A stretch of DNA of 28,413 bases from Candidatus Minthenecus merdequi (GTDB lineage Bacteria; Bacteroidota; Bacteroidia; Bacteroidales; Paludibacteraceae), in contig JAGHVI010000080.1 of the NCBI GenBank assembly GCA_018064385.1, positions 1 through 28,413 of the forward strand, written 5' to 3'. Shown here in pieces: positions 15,078 through 23,899 of the stretch. The position numbers and the translations under genes were made by a program. The notes under the pieces were generated by a model, which was not told where the DNA came from, made no database searches, and was given only the letters and a program-made list of their open reading frames with translations. How positions within the stretch are numbered: position 1 is the stretch's first letter; the number at the start of each line of letters is the position of its first letter.

Positions 15078-16061
15078 ATGAAAAAACAACGACAACACAT
15101 CATTCTTGCAACATTAGTCATAATAGCATTTGCACTATTTGCAAGTGACATTGTATTTGGTTCAGTCAATATACCTATAGAACATTTGTCAGACCCAGAG
15201 TATAATAACATAATATATAATTTCAGATTTCCAAAAGCATTGACAGCCATATTGACAGGGGCAGCAATATCTGTTGCAGGGTTAATAATGCAAACACATT
15301 TTCAGAATCCACTTGCTGGTCCATACGTACTTGGAGTTTCGTCAGGGGCTTCTCTTGGTGTGGCTATCTTTATGCTTGCTGCACCGATACTGCCTTCATT
15401 TATAATTACAAGTGGCTGGGGGATAGTTATATCTGCCATAATAGGAGCACTTGTGATACTTCTTATAGTTCTATTAGTATCGTACCGTACATCACACTCA
15501 ACATCGTTGCTAATAATAGGAATAATGTTTAGTCAGATAGCAGGTTCGATAGTCACTATACTACAAAATTATGCTGATCCGGACTCGCTTAAATTGTTCG
15601 TAATATGGACTTTTGGTTCATTATCATCAGTAACTTGGACCTATATGCAGGTAATGTTGCCACTAACAATAATCGGACTTTTTATTGCCATAGCAATGCA
15701 AAAACCGCTCAATGCCTTACTACTTGGTGAAAATTATGCGCAATCGCTTGGCATAAATATCCACCTGACTCGAATATTGATTATAGTAACAACAGCACTA
15801 TTAGCAGGTGCAACAACAGCATTCACTGGTCCTATTGCCTTTATAGGCATTGCAGTACCTCATTTGGTGAGAATGTTGTTCAAAACAAACGACCACCATA
15901 TAACCATACCAGCAACGATAATGGTTGGATCATCGCTGTTGCTTTTATGTGATATTTGCTCGCAGTTGCCTACGAATGGTTCGGTTCTTCCTATCAATGC
16001 GATATCTTCTATTATAGGGGCTCCAATAATAATATGGATTATTCTAAAAAGCAGAAATTGA
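15078..16061 (+). CDS. FecCD/BtuC-type ABC transporter permease
   Basis: Inner-membrane channel subunit for iron chelates or cobalamin. The protein has about ten hydrophobic segments. Family motifs are visible: FRFPKALTAILTGAAISVAGLIMQ, then NPLAGPYVLGVSSGASLGVA, then GPIAFIGIAVPHLVRM near the end, the coupling region to the ATPase. ATG 15078 lies one base after the stop of the binding protein (TAG-T-ATG) and gives 327 residues. A GTG three codons upstream (15069) would overlap that gene and is less likely. It is followed by the ATPase after three bases. Confidence 0.93.
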   Translation: MKKQRQHIILATLVIIAFALFASDIVFGSVNIPIEHLSDPEYNNIIYNFRFPKALTAILTGAAISVAGLIMQTHFQNPLAGPYVLGVSSGASLGVAIFMLAAPILPSFIITSGWGIVISAIIGALVILLIVLLVSYRTSHSTSLLIIGIMFSQIAGSIVTILQNYADPDSLKLFVIWTFGSLSSVTWTYMQVMLPLTIIGLFIAIAMQKPLNALLLGENYAQSLGINIHLTRILIIVTTALLAGATTAFTGPIAFIGIAVPHLVRMLFKTNDHHITIPATIMVGSSLLLLCDICSQLPTNGSVLPINAISSIIGAPIIIWIILKSRN

Positions 16062-16064
16062 CCT

Positions 16065-16823
16065 ATGAAACTGACAACACACAATCTCGCAATAGGTTAT
16101 GAAAGGAAAATAATTCAAGGCAACCTAAATTTAACGTCTGAAACATCCCAAATGATAGCTCTGTTGGGTACAAACGGCACAGGCAAATCGACATTGTTGA
16201 GGACACTTGTGTCATTGCAACCACCATTGGAAGGAGAAATCAAATATGATGACAAATCCCTTGTCAAATTGACACCAATCGAACGTGCGAAAATCGTATC
16301 TGTTGTGCTGACAGACACTGTATTTTCCGAACAAATGACAGTATATGACTTAATATGTATGGGACGTATTCCATATACATCGTGGACAAACAAGATAACG
16401 AAAGAAGACGACCTAATAATCAAACAGTCAGCAGAGCTAGTAAACCTACAACATAAATTAACGTATTCCATCAACAAACTATCAGACGGAGAGCGTCAGA
16501 GGGCATCAATAGCTCGTGCGCTTGCACAAAACACACCAATGATATTATTGGACGAACCCACATCACATCTTGACCTACCAAACCGCATTGAAGTAATGTT
16601 GCTACTGAAAAAACTTGCAGAAGAAAATAATAAAACTATTATAATATCTACACACGAAATCAACCTTGCACTTCAAATTGCACATTACATTTGGTTTCTG
16701 ACGACTGACCATAACATAATTATAGATACTCCAAAAAACATCATAAAATCTGACGTTTTTTTACAATCATTCTCATCAAATCATTTTAAGTTACTGTCAA
16801 CCGGTGACTACAAATTACTTTGA
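16065..16823 (+). CDS. ABC transporter ATP-binding protein (FecE/BtuD type)
   Basis: Powers the importer encoded just upstream. The 252-residue protein has the Walker A GTNGTGKST (35-43), a signature LSDGERQ (139-145; a D replaces the more common G in LSGGE, as is common in this subgroup), Walker B MILLDEPT (159-166) and the switch His197 in ISTHE. It is the last gene of the tsaB operon. Its final 16 bases overlap the end of the convergent glf gene, so no separate terminator lies between the two transcripts. Confidence 0.94.
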   Translation: MKLTTHNLAIGYERKIIQGNLNLTSETSQMIALLGTNGTGKSTLLRTLVSLQPPLEGEIKYDDKSLVKLTPIERAKIVSVVLTDTVFSEQMTVYDLICMGRIPYTSWTNKITKEDDLIIKQSAELVNLQHKLTYSINKLSDGERQRASIARALAQNTPMILLDEPTSHLDLPNRIEVMLLLKKLAEENNKTIIISTHEINLALQIAHYIWFLTTDHNIIIDTPKNIIKSDVFLQSFSSNHFKLLSTGDYKLL

Positions 16824-17935
16824 AAAGTCTCAATTGCACGTTCCATTACAGGAGCCATATCGTAGTACTTGTATTCAGCCAACCTTCCTCCAAAAATGAC
16901 ATTCTTCTCACTGTCAGCCAATGCTTTATATTTTAGGTATAAATTATTATTCTTTGCATCATTCACAGGATAGTAAGGCTCCATTCCTTTCATCCACTCA
17001 ACAGAGAACTCCTTACTTACTACTGTATGAGAGCATTTCTGCACCTCATCGCCAAACATTTCAAAATGTTTATGTTCGATTGTGCGAGTGAAAGGCACAT
17101 CACGCTCTGTATAATTGATAACTGCGTTACCTTGAAAGTCTGAAATATTAATATCTTCATTTTCAAATCTAACACTACGGAACTCTAAAGGACCATACCT
17201 AAAATTGTAATATTCATCAATCTGTCCCGTGAATACTACTTTATCAGCCAAATTGATACATTCTTCGCGATGGTTTATAAAATCAACACCTGTACGAGTT
17301 TCGATGCCTACCAACAAGCCATCAATCAACCTATTGTAACCCCCGATAGGAATACCTTGATATACATCATTAAAATAGTTATTATCGAAAGTAAAACGGA
17401 CAGGTAATCTCTTGATAATAAATGCAGGAAGTTCAGAACAAAGGCGTCCCCACTGCTTCTCGGTATAACCCTTGATAAGAATCTCATAAATATCTCTACC
17501 TACAAGCATCAGTGCCTGTTCCTCAAGATTTTCAGGTTCTCTACCTGCCAACTTTTCAATCACATCCTGACGTTGTCGGTTAATAATATCCCTTGCTTCG
17601 TCTGCACATTCTACATTCCACAACTGACGGAATGTATTCATATTAAAAGGCAGATTATACGTTTTATCCTTATATGTAGCTAATGGCTTATTTATAAAAC
17701 TATTAAAAGGTACTATTGTGTTGACCAAATCCCAAATTTTACGGTTTGAGGTATGAAAAATGTGAGGACCATAGACATGCACATTTATTCCACCGACATT
17801 CTCGCAATAGGCATTACCTCCAAGATGATTTCTGCGATCAATGACCAAACACCTCTTACCAGCCAAGCGAGCACAATATGCAAACGTGGCACCAAAGAGA
17901 CCCGAGCCAACTATCAGATAATCATAATATTTCAT
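16808..17935 (-). CDS. glf: UDP-galactopyranose mutase
   Basis: Converts UDP-galactopyranose to UDP-galactofuranose, the donor for surface galactofuranose. The 375-residue protein starts with the FAD-binding strand YDYLIVGSGLFGATFA, then LVIDRRNHLGGNAYCEN, and VHVYGPHIFHTSNRKIW, which are close to universal in Glf. The C-terminal half carries RFEN, then YTERDVPFTRTIEHKHF, and the family ending GRLAEYKYYDMAPVMERAIE. It lies 7 bases downstream of a family 2 glycosyltransferase, and the pair could build and use galactofuranose. No other polysaccharide genes are adjacent. Confidence 0.96.
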   Translation of the reverse strand: MKYYDYLIVGSGLFGATFAYCARLAGKRCLVIDRRNHLGGNAYCENVGGINVHVYGPHIFHTSNRKIWDLVNTIVPFNSFINKPLATYKDKTYNLPFNMNTFRQLWNVECADEARDIINRQRQDVIEKLAGREPENLEEQALMLVGRDIYEILIKGYTEKQWGRLCSELPAFIIKRLPVRFTFDNNYFNDVYQGIPIGGYNRLIDGLLVGIETRTGVDFINHREECINLADKVVFTGQIDEYYNFRYGPLEFRSVRFENEDINISDFQGNAVINYTERDVPFTRTIEHKHFEMFGDEVQKCSHTVVSKEFSVEWMKGMEPYYPVNDAKNNNLYLKYKALADSEKNVIFGGRLAEYKYYDMAPVMERAIETFQSNL

Positions 17936-17942
17936 AGTACTC

Positions 17943-18929
17943 CTATTTTTCGTTTTCTTTTTTCAGCAATCTCACCATAAGACTTGGGAACAACCTGAAT
18001 GCACATATTCTCATCAAAGTTGCGATATTACGAATAAGGTATATGTTATTCAGCGAAACTTCGTCTTCGCTACGTTGCTTCCAAATTCTCTTAAAATCAG
18101 GTTTTTCTTTACCAATAGCCTCAATCTCTAATGGTATCATATAGCCTTTCCTAAGGTATAGCCAATCGAGTTCACTTTGATATAACCTATATAACCCCTT
18201 GCCTTTAAAGTACTTGATAAGTTTAGAATAAATCATCTGTTTAATCTCAGCTTTCGTCTCGTCTAGTCTTTGTGATACGCTATTAGGTTGAATTCTATAG
18301 TGATAGCCCACACTATTTACAACACCCAATCTCCTTGAATACATAACAGCCATCCACCAAAAATAACTATCTTCGGCGAACTTTCCTTCTGGGAATCTGA
18401 TATGGTTGGTTTTCAGGAAACGTTTGCTATATATTGCAGTCCAGAAATAAGACACACCATTAACAAACATTCGTCTCTTCACCTCATCCTTCATCACGCA
18501 AGACTCGTCAACTTCTTGTTCCAACACCTCACTCTCTTCGTCAGTATCTTGATAATCTTTTTGACCTAAACAATATGCCCAATCGGCTTCAGTTTTCTCT
18601 GCCTCACGATAAAGGTTTTCGTACATATTAGGTTCCACCCAATCATCTGCGTCACAAAAGCCTATGTATTGACCACGAGCCAACTCCAGACCAAGGTTTC
18701 TTGCAGCCCAAGCGCCACTATTCTGTGTTGTTGAAATTAGTTTAATATGTTTACCATATTGATGTTCAGAGATTATTCGCTTTACAATCTCAATACTACA
18801 ATCTTCTCCGTGGTCATCCACTACAATTACCTCAGTATGACCAATAATAGTCTGAGCCAAAAGAGAATTAAGGCATTCTTCTATGTATTTTTCAGCATTA
18901 AATAAAGGGACTATAACTGAAATTTCCAT
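17943..18929 (-). CDS. Family 2 glycosyltransferase
   Basis: Transfers a sugar from a nucleotide donor, probably in surface polysaccharide or lipopolysaccharide assembly. The 328-residue protein has a GT-A fold: ISVIVPLFNAEKYIEECLNSLL at the start, VVDDHGED (37-43), NSGAWAARNLGLELARGQYIGF, and the metal-binding DADDW (93-97). The C-terminal region is basic and amphipathic (about 250-328) and may lie against the membrane. The position just before glf suggests, but does not prove, a galactofuranosyl donor. A copy of the dispersed motif precedes the start codon. Confidence 0.92.
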   Translation of the reverse strand: MEISVIVPLFNAEKYIEECLNSLLAQTIIGHTEVIVVDDHGEDCSIEIVKRIISEHQYGKHIKLISTTQNSGAWAARNLGLELARGQYIGFCDADDWVEPNMYENLYREAEKTEADWAYCLGQKDYQDTDEESEVLEQEVDESCVMKDEVKRRMFVNGVSYFWTAIYSKRFLKTNHIRFPEGKFAEDSYFWWMAVMYSRRLGVVNSVGYHYRIQPNSVSQRLDETKAEIKQMIYSKLIKYFKGKGLYRLYQSELDWLYLRKGYMIPLEIEAIGKEKPDFKRIWKQRSEDEVSLNNIYLIRNIATLMRICAFRLFPSLMVRLLKKENEK

Positions 18930-18935
18930 TATTCT

Positions 18936-18974
18936 ATAAATTTTAGGTGAGTTCTATAAATTGCCTAAATTTAT
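18936..18974. repeat. Hairpin holding a copy of the dispersed motif, between pgi and the glycosyltransferase
   Basis: ATAAATTTTAGG (18936-18947) is nearly the reverse complement of CCTAAATTTAT (18964-18974), with one extra T. The loop side contains AGGTGAGTTCTATAAATT (18945-18962). Its last 16 bases are the exact reverse complement of 13361-13376 upstream of maf. It may be a weak processing or attenuation hairpin, or simply a dispersed repeat copy. Confidence 0.5.
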
Positions 18975-19009
18975 GAAATAATTAACACCAATAAAGCTGT
19001 GACTTGCAA

Positions 19010-20275
19010 CTATTTAAGTAATTTACGAATATTAGCCTTGTAATCCTCAACTCCTGGTTGATTAAAAGGATTAACACCTGTCATCTTGCAACTTACAGCA
19101 CAAGCAATCTCGAAGAAATAGATTAATTGTCCAAGATGGTATTCATTAATTTTAGGTATAACAATACGTATAGTAGGCACATCGCCTGCCACATGAGCCA
19201 TCACGGTACCTTTTTCAGCCGCACTATTCATATAGCCAATTGTGTACCAAGAATATTTGTTTAGTTTATCAAGATTATCCTGAGTTCGTGGCACTTCTAA
19301 TTCACGGTTACTATTTTCAACAGACAAAATAGTTTCGAAGAGAATCCTATCACCCTGCTGGACATATTGTCCAAGCGAGTGAAGATCAGTCGTATAAGTT
19401 GCGCTTGTTGGGAAGAGACCTTTGCCATCCTTGCCCTCGCTCTCACCGAACAATTGTTTCCACCATTCGCTAAAGCCCCTAAGTTTTGGTTCGAAACTGA
19501 CGAAATTTTCGACCTTCTTTCCTTTCTGCGACATCAAATATCTCATTGAAGCATAGTCCAATATCTCGCCACACTGCTCCACGCCACGATGAGGGCGATA
19601 AAAATCAAAAGCACCTGCTATCAGTTGACGGATATCAAAACCTGCAATTGCTATTGGCAGCAGACCGACAGCAGAAAGCACTGAAAATCTGCCTCCTATA
19701 TTATCAGGGACTTCAAACATCTGATAACCATTCAAGACGGCAATGTCATGAAGAGCTCCTTTAGTAAGATCAGTGACACATACGATATGTTCCTTTGCCC
19801 ATTCAAGACCCAGATCCTCCTCCATCTTATTTCTCAACACACGGAATGCTATTGCAGTTTCGAGAGTTGTACCAGACTTCGAGATACATACGACACCATA
19901 CTTACGTCCTTCCAAATGGTCACACATATCAAGCAGATAATCCTGAGAAAGGTTGTTGCCAGCAAAGAGAATCTCGTGTTTATCATAGTCAAAATAGCCT
20001 TTCAAAGCAGATATGACAGCAAACGCACCGAGATAACTTCCACCTATTCCGCATATTACTATAGCATCACAATCTCTACGCATATGAGAAGCACATCTCT
20101 CAATATTGTCAATCAGAGGTCTTATGTCAGCAGCAATAGACATCCAACCGAGCATATCGCCGTCATTTTCATAATCCTCGACAAGAGACTGCATAGCTTC
20201 AATAGCTTTGCGCTGTGCAACTTTCAGTTCGTCATTATTGACGAAATTCGCCATATTTGTAATATCAAAAATCAT
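19010..20275 (-). CDS. pgi: Glucose-6-phosphate isomerase
   Basis: Interconverts glucose 6-phosphate and fructose 6-phosphate. The 421-residue protein is somewhat shorter than most Bacteroides homologues (about 445). The sugar-phosphate-binding SIS folds are visible: VICGIGGSYLGAFAVISALKGYF, then VVCISKSGTTLETAIAFRVLR, then VPDNIGGRFSVLSAVGLLPIAIAG. The final part, with TGVNPFNQPGVEDYK, carries the usual C-terminal signature. The start is one base after the gpsA stop (TGA-T-ATG); ATG seven codons in is the alternative. It is in a run phoH-gpsA-pgi. Confidence 0.97.
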   Translation of the reverse strand: MIFDITNMANFVNNDELKVAQRKAIEAMQSLVEDYENDGDMLGWMSIAADIRPLIDNIERCASHMRRDCDAIVICGIGGSYLGAFAVISALKGYFDYDKHEILFAGNNLSQDYLLDMCDHLEGRKYGVVCISKSGTTLETAIAFRVLRNKMEEDLGLEWAKEHIVCVTDLTKGALHDIAVLNGYQMFEVPDNIGGRFSVLSAVGLLPIAIAGFDIRQLIAGAFDFYRPHRGVEQCGEILDYASMRYLMSQKGKKVENFVSFEPKLRGFSEWWKQLFGESEGKDGKGLFPTSATYTTDLHSLGQYVQQGDRILFETILSVENSNRELEVPRTQDNLDKLNKYSWYTIGYMNSAAEKGTVMAHVAGDVPTIRIVIPKINEYHLGQLIYFFEIACAVSCKMTGVNPFNQPGVEDYKANIRKLLK

Positions 20276-20276
20276 A

Positions 20277-21278
20277 TCACATCAATTTATTAATCAGGTC
20301 TTTCATTGTCTTATCTGCATCACGGTGGTCATAAAGGATATCCCACACAGCATTCATAATTGGCATTTCCACATGATATTTCTCATTAATCTCGTGGATA
20401 CATTTTGAACCATAATAACCTTCGGCAATCATTTCCATTTCCATCTGCGCAGTTTTAACGCTATAGCCTTTGCCAATCATTGTACCGAAAGTTCTATTAC
20501 GAGAGAATTTTGAATAAGCAGTAACAAGTAAATCACCAAGATAAACAGACTCTTGTACATTTCGGTAAGCAGGATAAACAGCATTAGCAAAACGGTTAAG
20601 TTCTTGTATAGCATTGCTGATTAGCACAGCTTGAAAATTGTCGCCATATCTTAGACCATGACCTATACCTGCAGCGATGGCATAAATATTCTTCAGCACT
20701 GAAGAATACTCCACTCCGTTTATATCATCTGAAGTAACTGTGTGAACATAAGATGTTTCTATCAGAGATGAAACGAAACGTCCAACTTCGCGGTCAGGGC
20801 AAGCCACCGTGAGATAAGTTGTTCTACCTAAAGCTATTTCTTCAGCATGACTTGGACCACACATAGCGGCTATATGTTCGGTAGGCACATTGTACATCAG
20901 TTCCAAATATTCCGAAATTAAAAGATTTTCGTCAGGGACAATACCCTTGATAGCCGTCACAATAATTTTATCTTTGAGAGGAACAATAAGTTTGGATAGA
21001 TGTGATTTAAAAAAAGGAGAAGGAGTAGCAAAAAACAATACATCATTCTTCTTGACAGCCTCGTTTATGTCGTCTGTGAAAGTAATTCGCTCAACATCAA
21101 AATCAACTGAACTGAGATAGGAAGGATTTCTTCTTTCTTCTACGAACTTATCAATCTGATTTTTACGGCGCATATACCAAGTTATATGCTCAACGTTTTC
21201 CATAACAATTTTGGCAATAGCGGTTGCAAAACTGCCACCCCCCATTATTGCAAGTTTGATTTTTTTTCTATTTGCCAT
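20277..21278 (-). CDS. gpsA: Glycerol-3-phosphate dehydrogenase, NAD(P)+
   Basis: Reduces dihydroxyacetone phosphate to sn-glycerol 3-phosphate for phospholipid synthesis. The 333-residue length is normal. The N-terminal Rossmann strand reads LAIMGGGSFATAIAKI, followed by WYMRRKNQIDKF. VPDENLLISEYLEL and AAMCGPSHAEEIALG are family motifs. VEYSSVLKNIYAIAAGIGHGLRYGDN contains the catalytic Lys. The gene lies 38 bases after the phoH stop. Confidence 0.96.
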   Translation of the reverse strand: MANRKKIKLAIMGGGSFATAIAKIVMENVEHITWYMRRKNQIDKFVEERRNPSYLSSVDFDVERITFTDDINEAVKKNDVLFFATPSPFFKSHLSKLIVPLKDKIIVTAIKGIVPDENLLISEYLELMYNVPTEHIAAMCGPSHAEEIALGRTTYLTVACPDREVGRFVSSLIETSYVHTVTSDDINGVEYSSVLKNIYAIAAGIGHGLRYGDNFQAVLISNAIQELNRFANAVYPAYRNVQESVYLGDLLVTAYSKFSRNRTFGTMIGKGYSVKTAQMEMEMIAEGYYGSKCIHEINEKYHVEMPIMNAVWDILYDHRDADKTMKDLINKLM

Positions 21279-21316
21279 AAATAATCTATTTTTTGGGCAA
21301 TAAGATTATTACAATA

Positions 21317-22255
21317 TCAATCTATTTTCTTATTATAAGCCTCAATGATTCTTGTTACCAACTGATGTCTGACAATGTCTCTAAAGTTAAACTCAACGAT
21401 AGATACCCCTTTGACATTCTTAAGCACCTCAACAGCATCTCTCAATCCTGATTTTTGGTCACGGGGAAGATCCACTTGGGTCAAGTCGCCTGTGACAATC
21501 ATCTTAGAGCCATAACCAAGTCTTGTAAGGAACATTTTAATCTGTGGCACACTAGTGTTCTGAGCCTCGTCTAAGATTACCACGGCATTGCTAAGTGTAC
21601 GTCCCCTCATAAATGCCAATGGTGCAATCTGAATCGTTTTTTTCTCCATATATTCAGTCAGTTTAGCTTGAGGAATCATATCCTCAAGAGCATCATAAAG
21701 CGGCTGAAGATAAGGATCTATCTTATCTTTCATATCTCCAGGCAGGAAGCCAAGTTTCTCGCCAGCTTCGACTGCAGGTCTAGAAAGAATGATTTTCTTT
21801 ACTTCTTTATTTCTCAACGCTCTAACAGCAAGTGCTATAGCGGTATATGTTTTGCCACTTCCCGCAGGTCCTACAGCAAACAAAAGGTCATTTTTTTCAT
21901 ACTCTTGCATTAGAACCATTTGATTTTTTGTTTTTGCTGTTATGACTTTTCCTCCTACACCATGCAATATCTCGTTATCAACATTCTCCATCGTCACCTC
22001 ATTACCTTTCAGTACATCTATCACCTGCTGTTCATTCAATGTATTTGTGCGCATTGCCAAACTGACAATAGTCGTAAGATTTTCTTCAATAATCTCAACA
22101 TCATTCTCCTCACCGCTCAGTTTTATGGTTCTTCCTCTTGCCACCAATTTTACTTGTGGTACAAGGTCCTTTATGGTTCTGATGTTGACATTATTGATAC
22201 CATAGAGTACCCTCAAGTCAACGTCTTCGTCAATCTCGAAAATTCTTTCTATCAT
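21317..22255 (-). CDS. PhoH family ATPase
   Basis: A cytoplasmic P-loop ATPase of the PhoH/PhoL type, linked to RNA metabolism and phosphate or stress responses; the substrate is uncertain. The N-terminal KH-like region holds RTIKLSGEENDVEIIEE. The ATPase has Walker A VGPAGSGKTYTAIALAVRAL, then IILSRPAVEAGEKLGFLPGDMKDKIDPYLQPLYDAL, then Walker B VILDEAQNTSVPQIKMFLTR and GDLTQVDLP. ATG 22255 (MIERIF) is where homologues usually begin; ATG 22291 would add 12 residues. AATAGAACCACCCT (minus strand 22274-22261) sits 5 bases before this start. No promoter match was found upstream. Confidence 0.93.
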   Translation of the reverse strand: MIERIFEIDEDVDLRVLYGINNVNIRTIKDLVPQVKLVARGRTIKLSGEENDVEIIEENLTTIVSLAMRTNTLNEQQVIDVLKGNEVTMENVDNEILHGVGGKVITAKTKNQMVLMQEYEKNDLLFAVGPAGSGKTYTAIALAVRALRNKEVKKIILSRPAVEAGEKLGFLPGDMKDKIDPYLQPLYDALEDMIPQAKLTEYMEKKTIQIAPLAFMRGRTLSNAVVILDEAQNTSVPQIKMFLTRLGYGSKMIVTGDLTQVDLPRDQKSGLRDAVEVLKNVKGVSIVEFNFRDIVRHQLVTRIIEAYNKKID

Positions 22256-22302
22256 ATTAAAGGGTGGTTCTATTGCTTCCTTCTTCCGCACAGTAATCTG
22301 CT

Positions 22303-22335
22303 AAAAATAAACTTCTAAAATCGTATCGACCTAAT
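22303..22335. repeat. Direct repeat, copy 1 (phoH side)
   Basis: A stretch starting AAAAATAAACTTCT and ending GACCTAAT recurs at 22532-22563 with one gap and two or three changes. The rest of the 22292-22585 gap holds the glyA terminator, a short motif AGGGAGGTTCTATT (22391-22404), and otherwise nothing recognisable. Confidence 0.65.
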
Positions 22336-22360
22336 TTATAAAGCCACTTCTAAAATAAAA

Positions 22361-22385
22361 ACAGGGGGCAACATTAGCCCCCTGT
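22361..22385 (-). terminator. glyA operon terminator
   Basis: ACAGGGGGC (22361-22369) and GCCCCCTGT (22377-22385) form a perfect 9-bp GC-rich stem with a 7-base loop. On the minus strand it is followed by TTTTATTTTA. It lies about 200 bases past the glyA stop and before phoH. Confidence 0.85.
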
Positions 22386-22531
22386 ATATAAGGGAGGTTC
22401 TATTCATTATTATAGGTTATACAAGTGGATGGTTCATAAATGGACGCATTTGAATTAATTATTGTCACGTGCTGACCTTCATTCTGTCACGATGCTCGCA
22501 TCGCTTCTTCATTGAAATCGAGCAATTTTTA

Positions 22532-22563
22532 AAAAATAAACTTCAAAATAGTATCAACCTAAT
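22532..22563. repeat. Direct repeat, copy 2 (glyA side)
   Basis: Near copy of 22303-22335, in the same orientation, ending 22 bases before the glyA stop codon position. It is followed by AGAACCACCA (22568-22577), a relative of the motif in front of phoH. Confidence 0.65.
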
Positions 22564-22585
22564 CAAAAGAACCACCAATCAATTA

Positions 22586-23866
22586 TTACCAAGCGAACAA
22601 TGGATATTTAGTCATCATTGCATTAACCTCTTTGCGTACTGCTGCTATTACATCTTGATTTTCAGGGTCAGAGAGTACACGGTCAATCATATCAACAATA
22701 ACAGCCATCTTGTCCTCCTTCACGCCACGAGTGGTGATAGCAGGAGTACCGAAGCGCAGACCTGAAGTTTGGAATGGACTACGAGTATCGAATGGTACCA
22801 TATTTTTGTTAGTAGTAATATCAGCAGCAACAAGAGCCTTCTCTGCGACCTTACCAGTCAGTTCAGGAAATTTGGTACGAAGGTCAACAAGCATTGAGTG
22901 GTTATCGGTACCACCACTAACGATTTTGTACCCTTTAGCCATAAAAGCATCTGCAAGAGCAGCAGCATTTTTCTTAACTTGTTTCTGATAATCTTTGAAC
23001 TCTGGTTTGAGAGCCTCACCGAAAGCAACAGCCTTAGCAGCAATAGTATGCTCAAGTGGACCACCTTGACAACCAGGGAATACAGCAGAATCAAGTAATG
23101 CAGACATCATCTTGACTTCGCCCTTTGGTGTCTTCTTGCCCCATGGATTAGGGAAATCTTGTCCCATCATGATGACACCACCACGTGGACCACGAAGTGT
23201 TTTGTGGGTAGTAGTAGTAACGATGTGAGCGTACTTAACAGGGTTGTCAAGCAAACCAGCAGCAATAAGACCAGCAGGGTGTGACATATCCACCATAAAA
23301 ATAGCACCAATCTCGTCAGCCACCTTACGGATACGAACATAATCCCACTCGCGGCTATAAGCAGAAGCGCCAGCGATAATAAGTTTTGGTTTATTCTCGC
23401 GAGCGACACGCTCCAACTGGTCATAATCAACACGACCATCTGATTCTTTTACGCTATACTCCAATGCCTTATAGTTGATACCAGACATATTTACAGGGGA
23501 ACCGTGTGACAGGTGACCACCATGTGACAGATTCAGGCCGAGGAAAGTGTCACCAACATTCATACAAGCGAGGAACACAGCCATATTAGCTTGTGCGCCA
23601 GAGTGAGGCTGGACATTAGCCCAACATGCACCGAATAACTGTTTCAGACGTTCAATTGCGATAGTTTCTGTTTGGTCAACCACCTCGCAACCACCATAAT
23701 AACGTTTACCAGGATAACCCTCGGCATACTTGTTTGTCATTACAGAACCCATAGCCTCCATAACTTCGTCAGACACGAAATTTTCAGATGCAATAAGTTC
23801 AATACCTTTCATTTGGCGCTCGCGCTCCTTCTGAATTAGGTCAAAAACTTGATTGTCTCTTTCCAT
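22586..23866 (-). CDS. glyA: Serine hydroxymethyltransferase
   Basis: PLP enzyme moving a one-carbon unit between serine and tetrahydrofolate, giving glycine and methylene-THF. The 426-residue length is normal. ELIASENFVSDEVMEAMGS, then YAEGYPGKRYYGGCEVVD, then NVQPHSGAQANMAVF, and the Lys in VTTTTHKTLRGPRGG that binds PLP are all present. It follows rfbD after 33 bases with no promoter match in between, so it is probably co-transcribed with the rfb genes. Its terminator is at 22361-22385. Confidence 0.98.
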   Translation of the reverse strand: MERDNQVFDLIQKERERQMKGIELIASENFVSDEVMEAMGSVMTNKYAEGYPGKRYYGGCEVVDQTETIAIERLKQLFGACWANVQPHSGAQANMAVFLACMNVGDTFLGLNLSHGGHLSHGSPVNMSGINYKALEYSVKESDGRVDYDQLERVARENKPKLIIAGASAYSREWDYVRIRKVADEIGAIFMVDMSHPAGLIAAGLLDNPVKYAHIVTTTTHKTLRGPRGGVIMMGQDFPNPWGKKTPKGEVKMMSALLDSAVFPGCQGGPLEHTIAAKAVAFGEALKPEFKDYQKQVKKNAAALADAFMAKGYKIVSGGTDNHSMLVDLRTKFPELTGKVAEKALVAADITTNKNMVPFDTRSPFQTSGLRFGTPAITTRGVKEDKMAVIVDMIDRVLSDPENQDVIAAVRKEVNAMMTKYPLFAW

Positions 23867-23899
23867 TTTTTGTATATTTTAAAAGATTATTATTTAGTC

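Noticed and set aside
13949..16823. Vitamin B12 importer btuFCD as a firm call
   Set aside because: Family fits, but no cobalamin riboswitch or BtuB receptor is seen, so the ligand was left open.
22469..22765. 98-codon plus-strand open frame overlapping glyA
   Set aside because: Over half lies antisense within glyA and the rest is repeat-bearing non-coding DNA.
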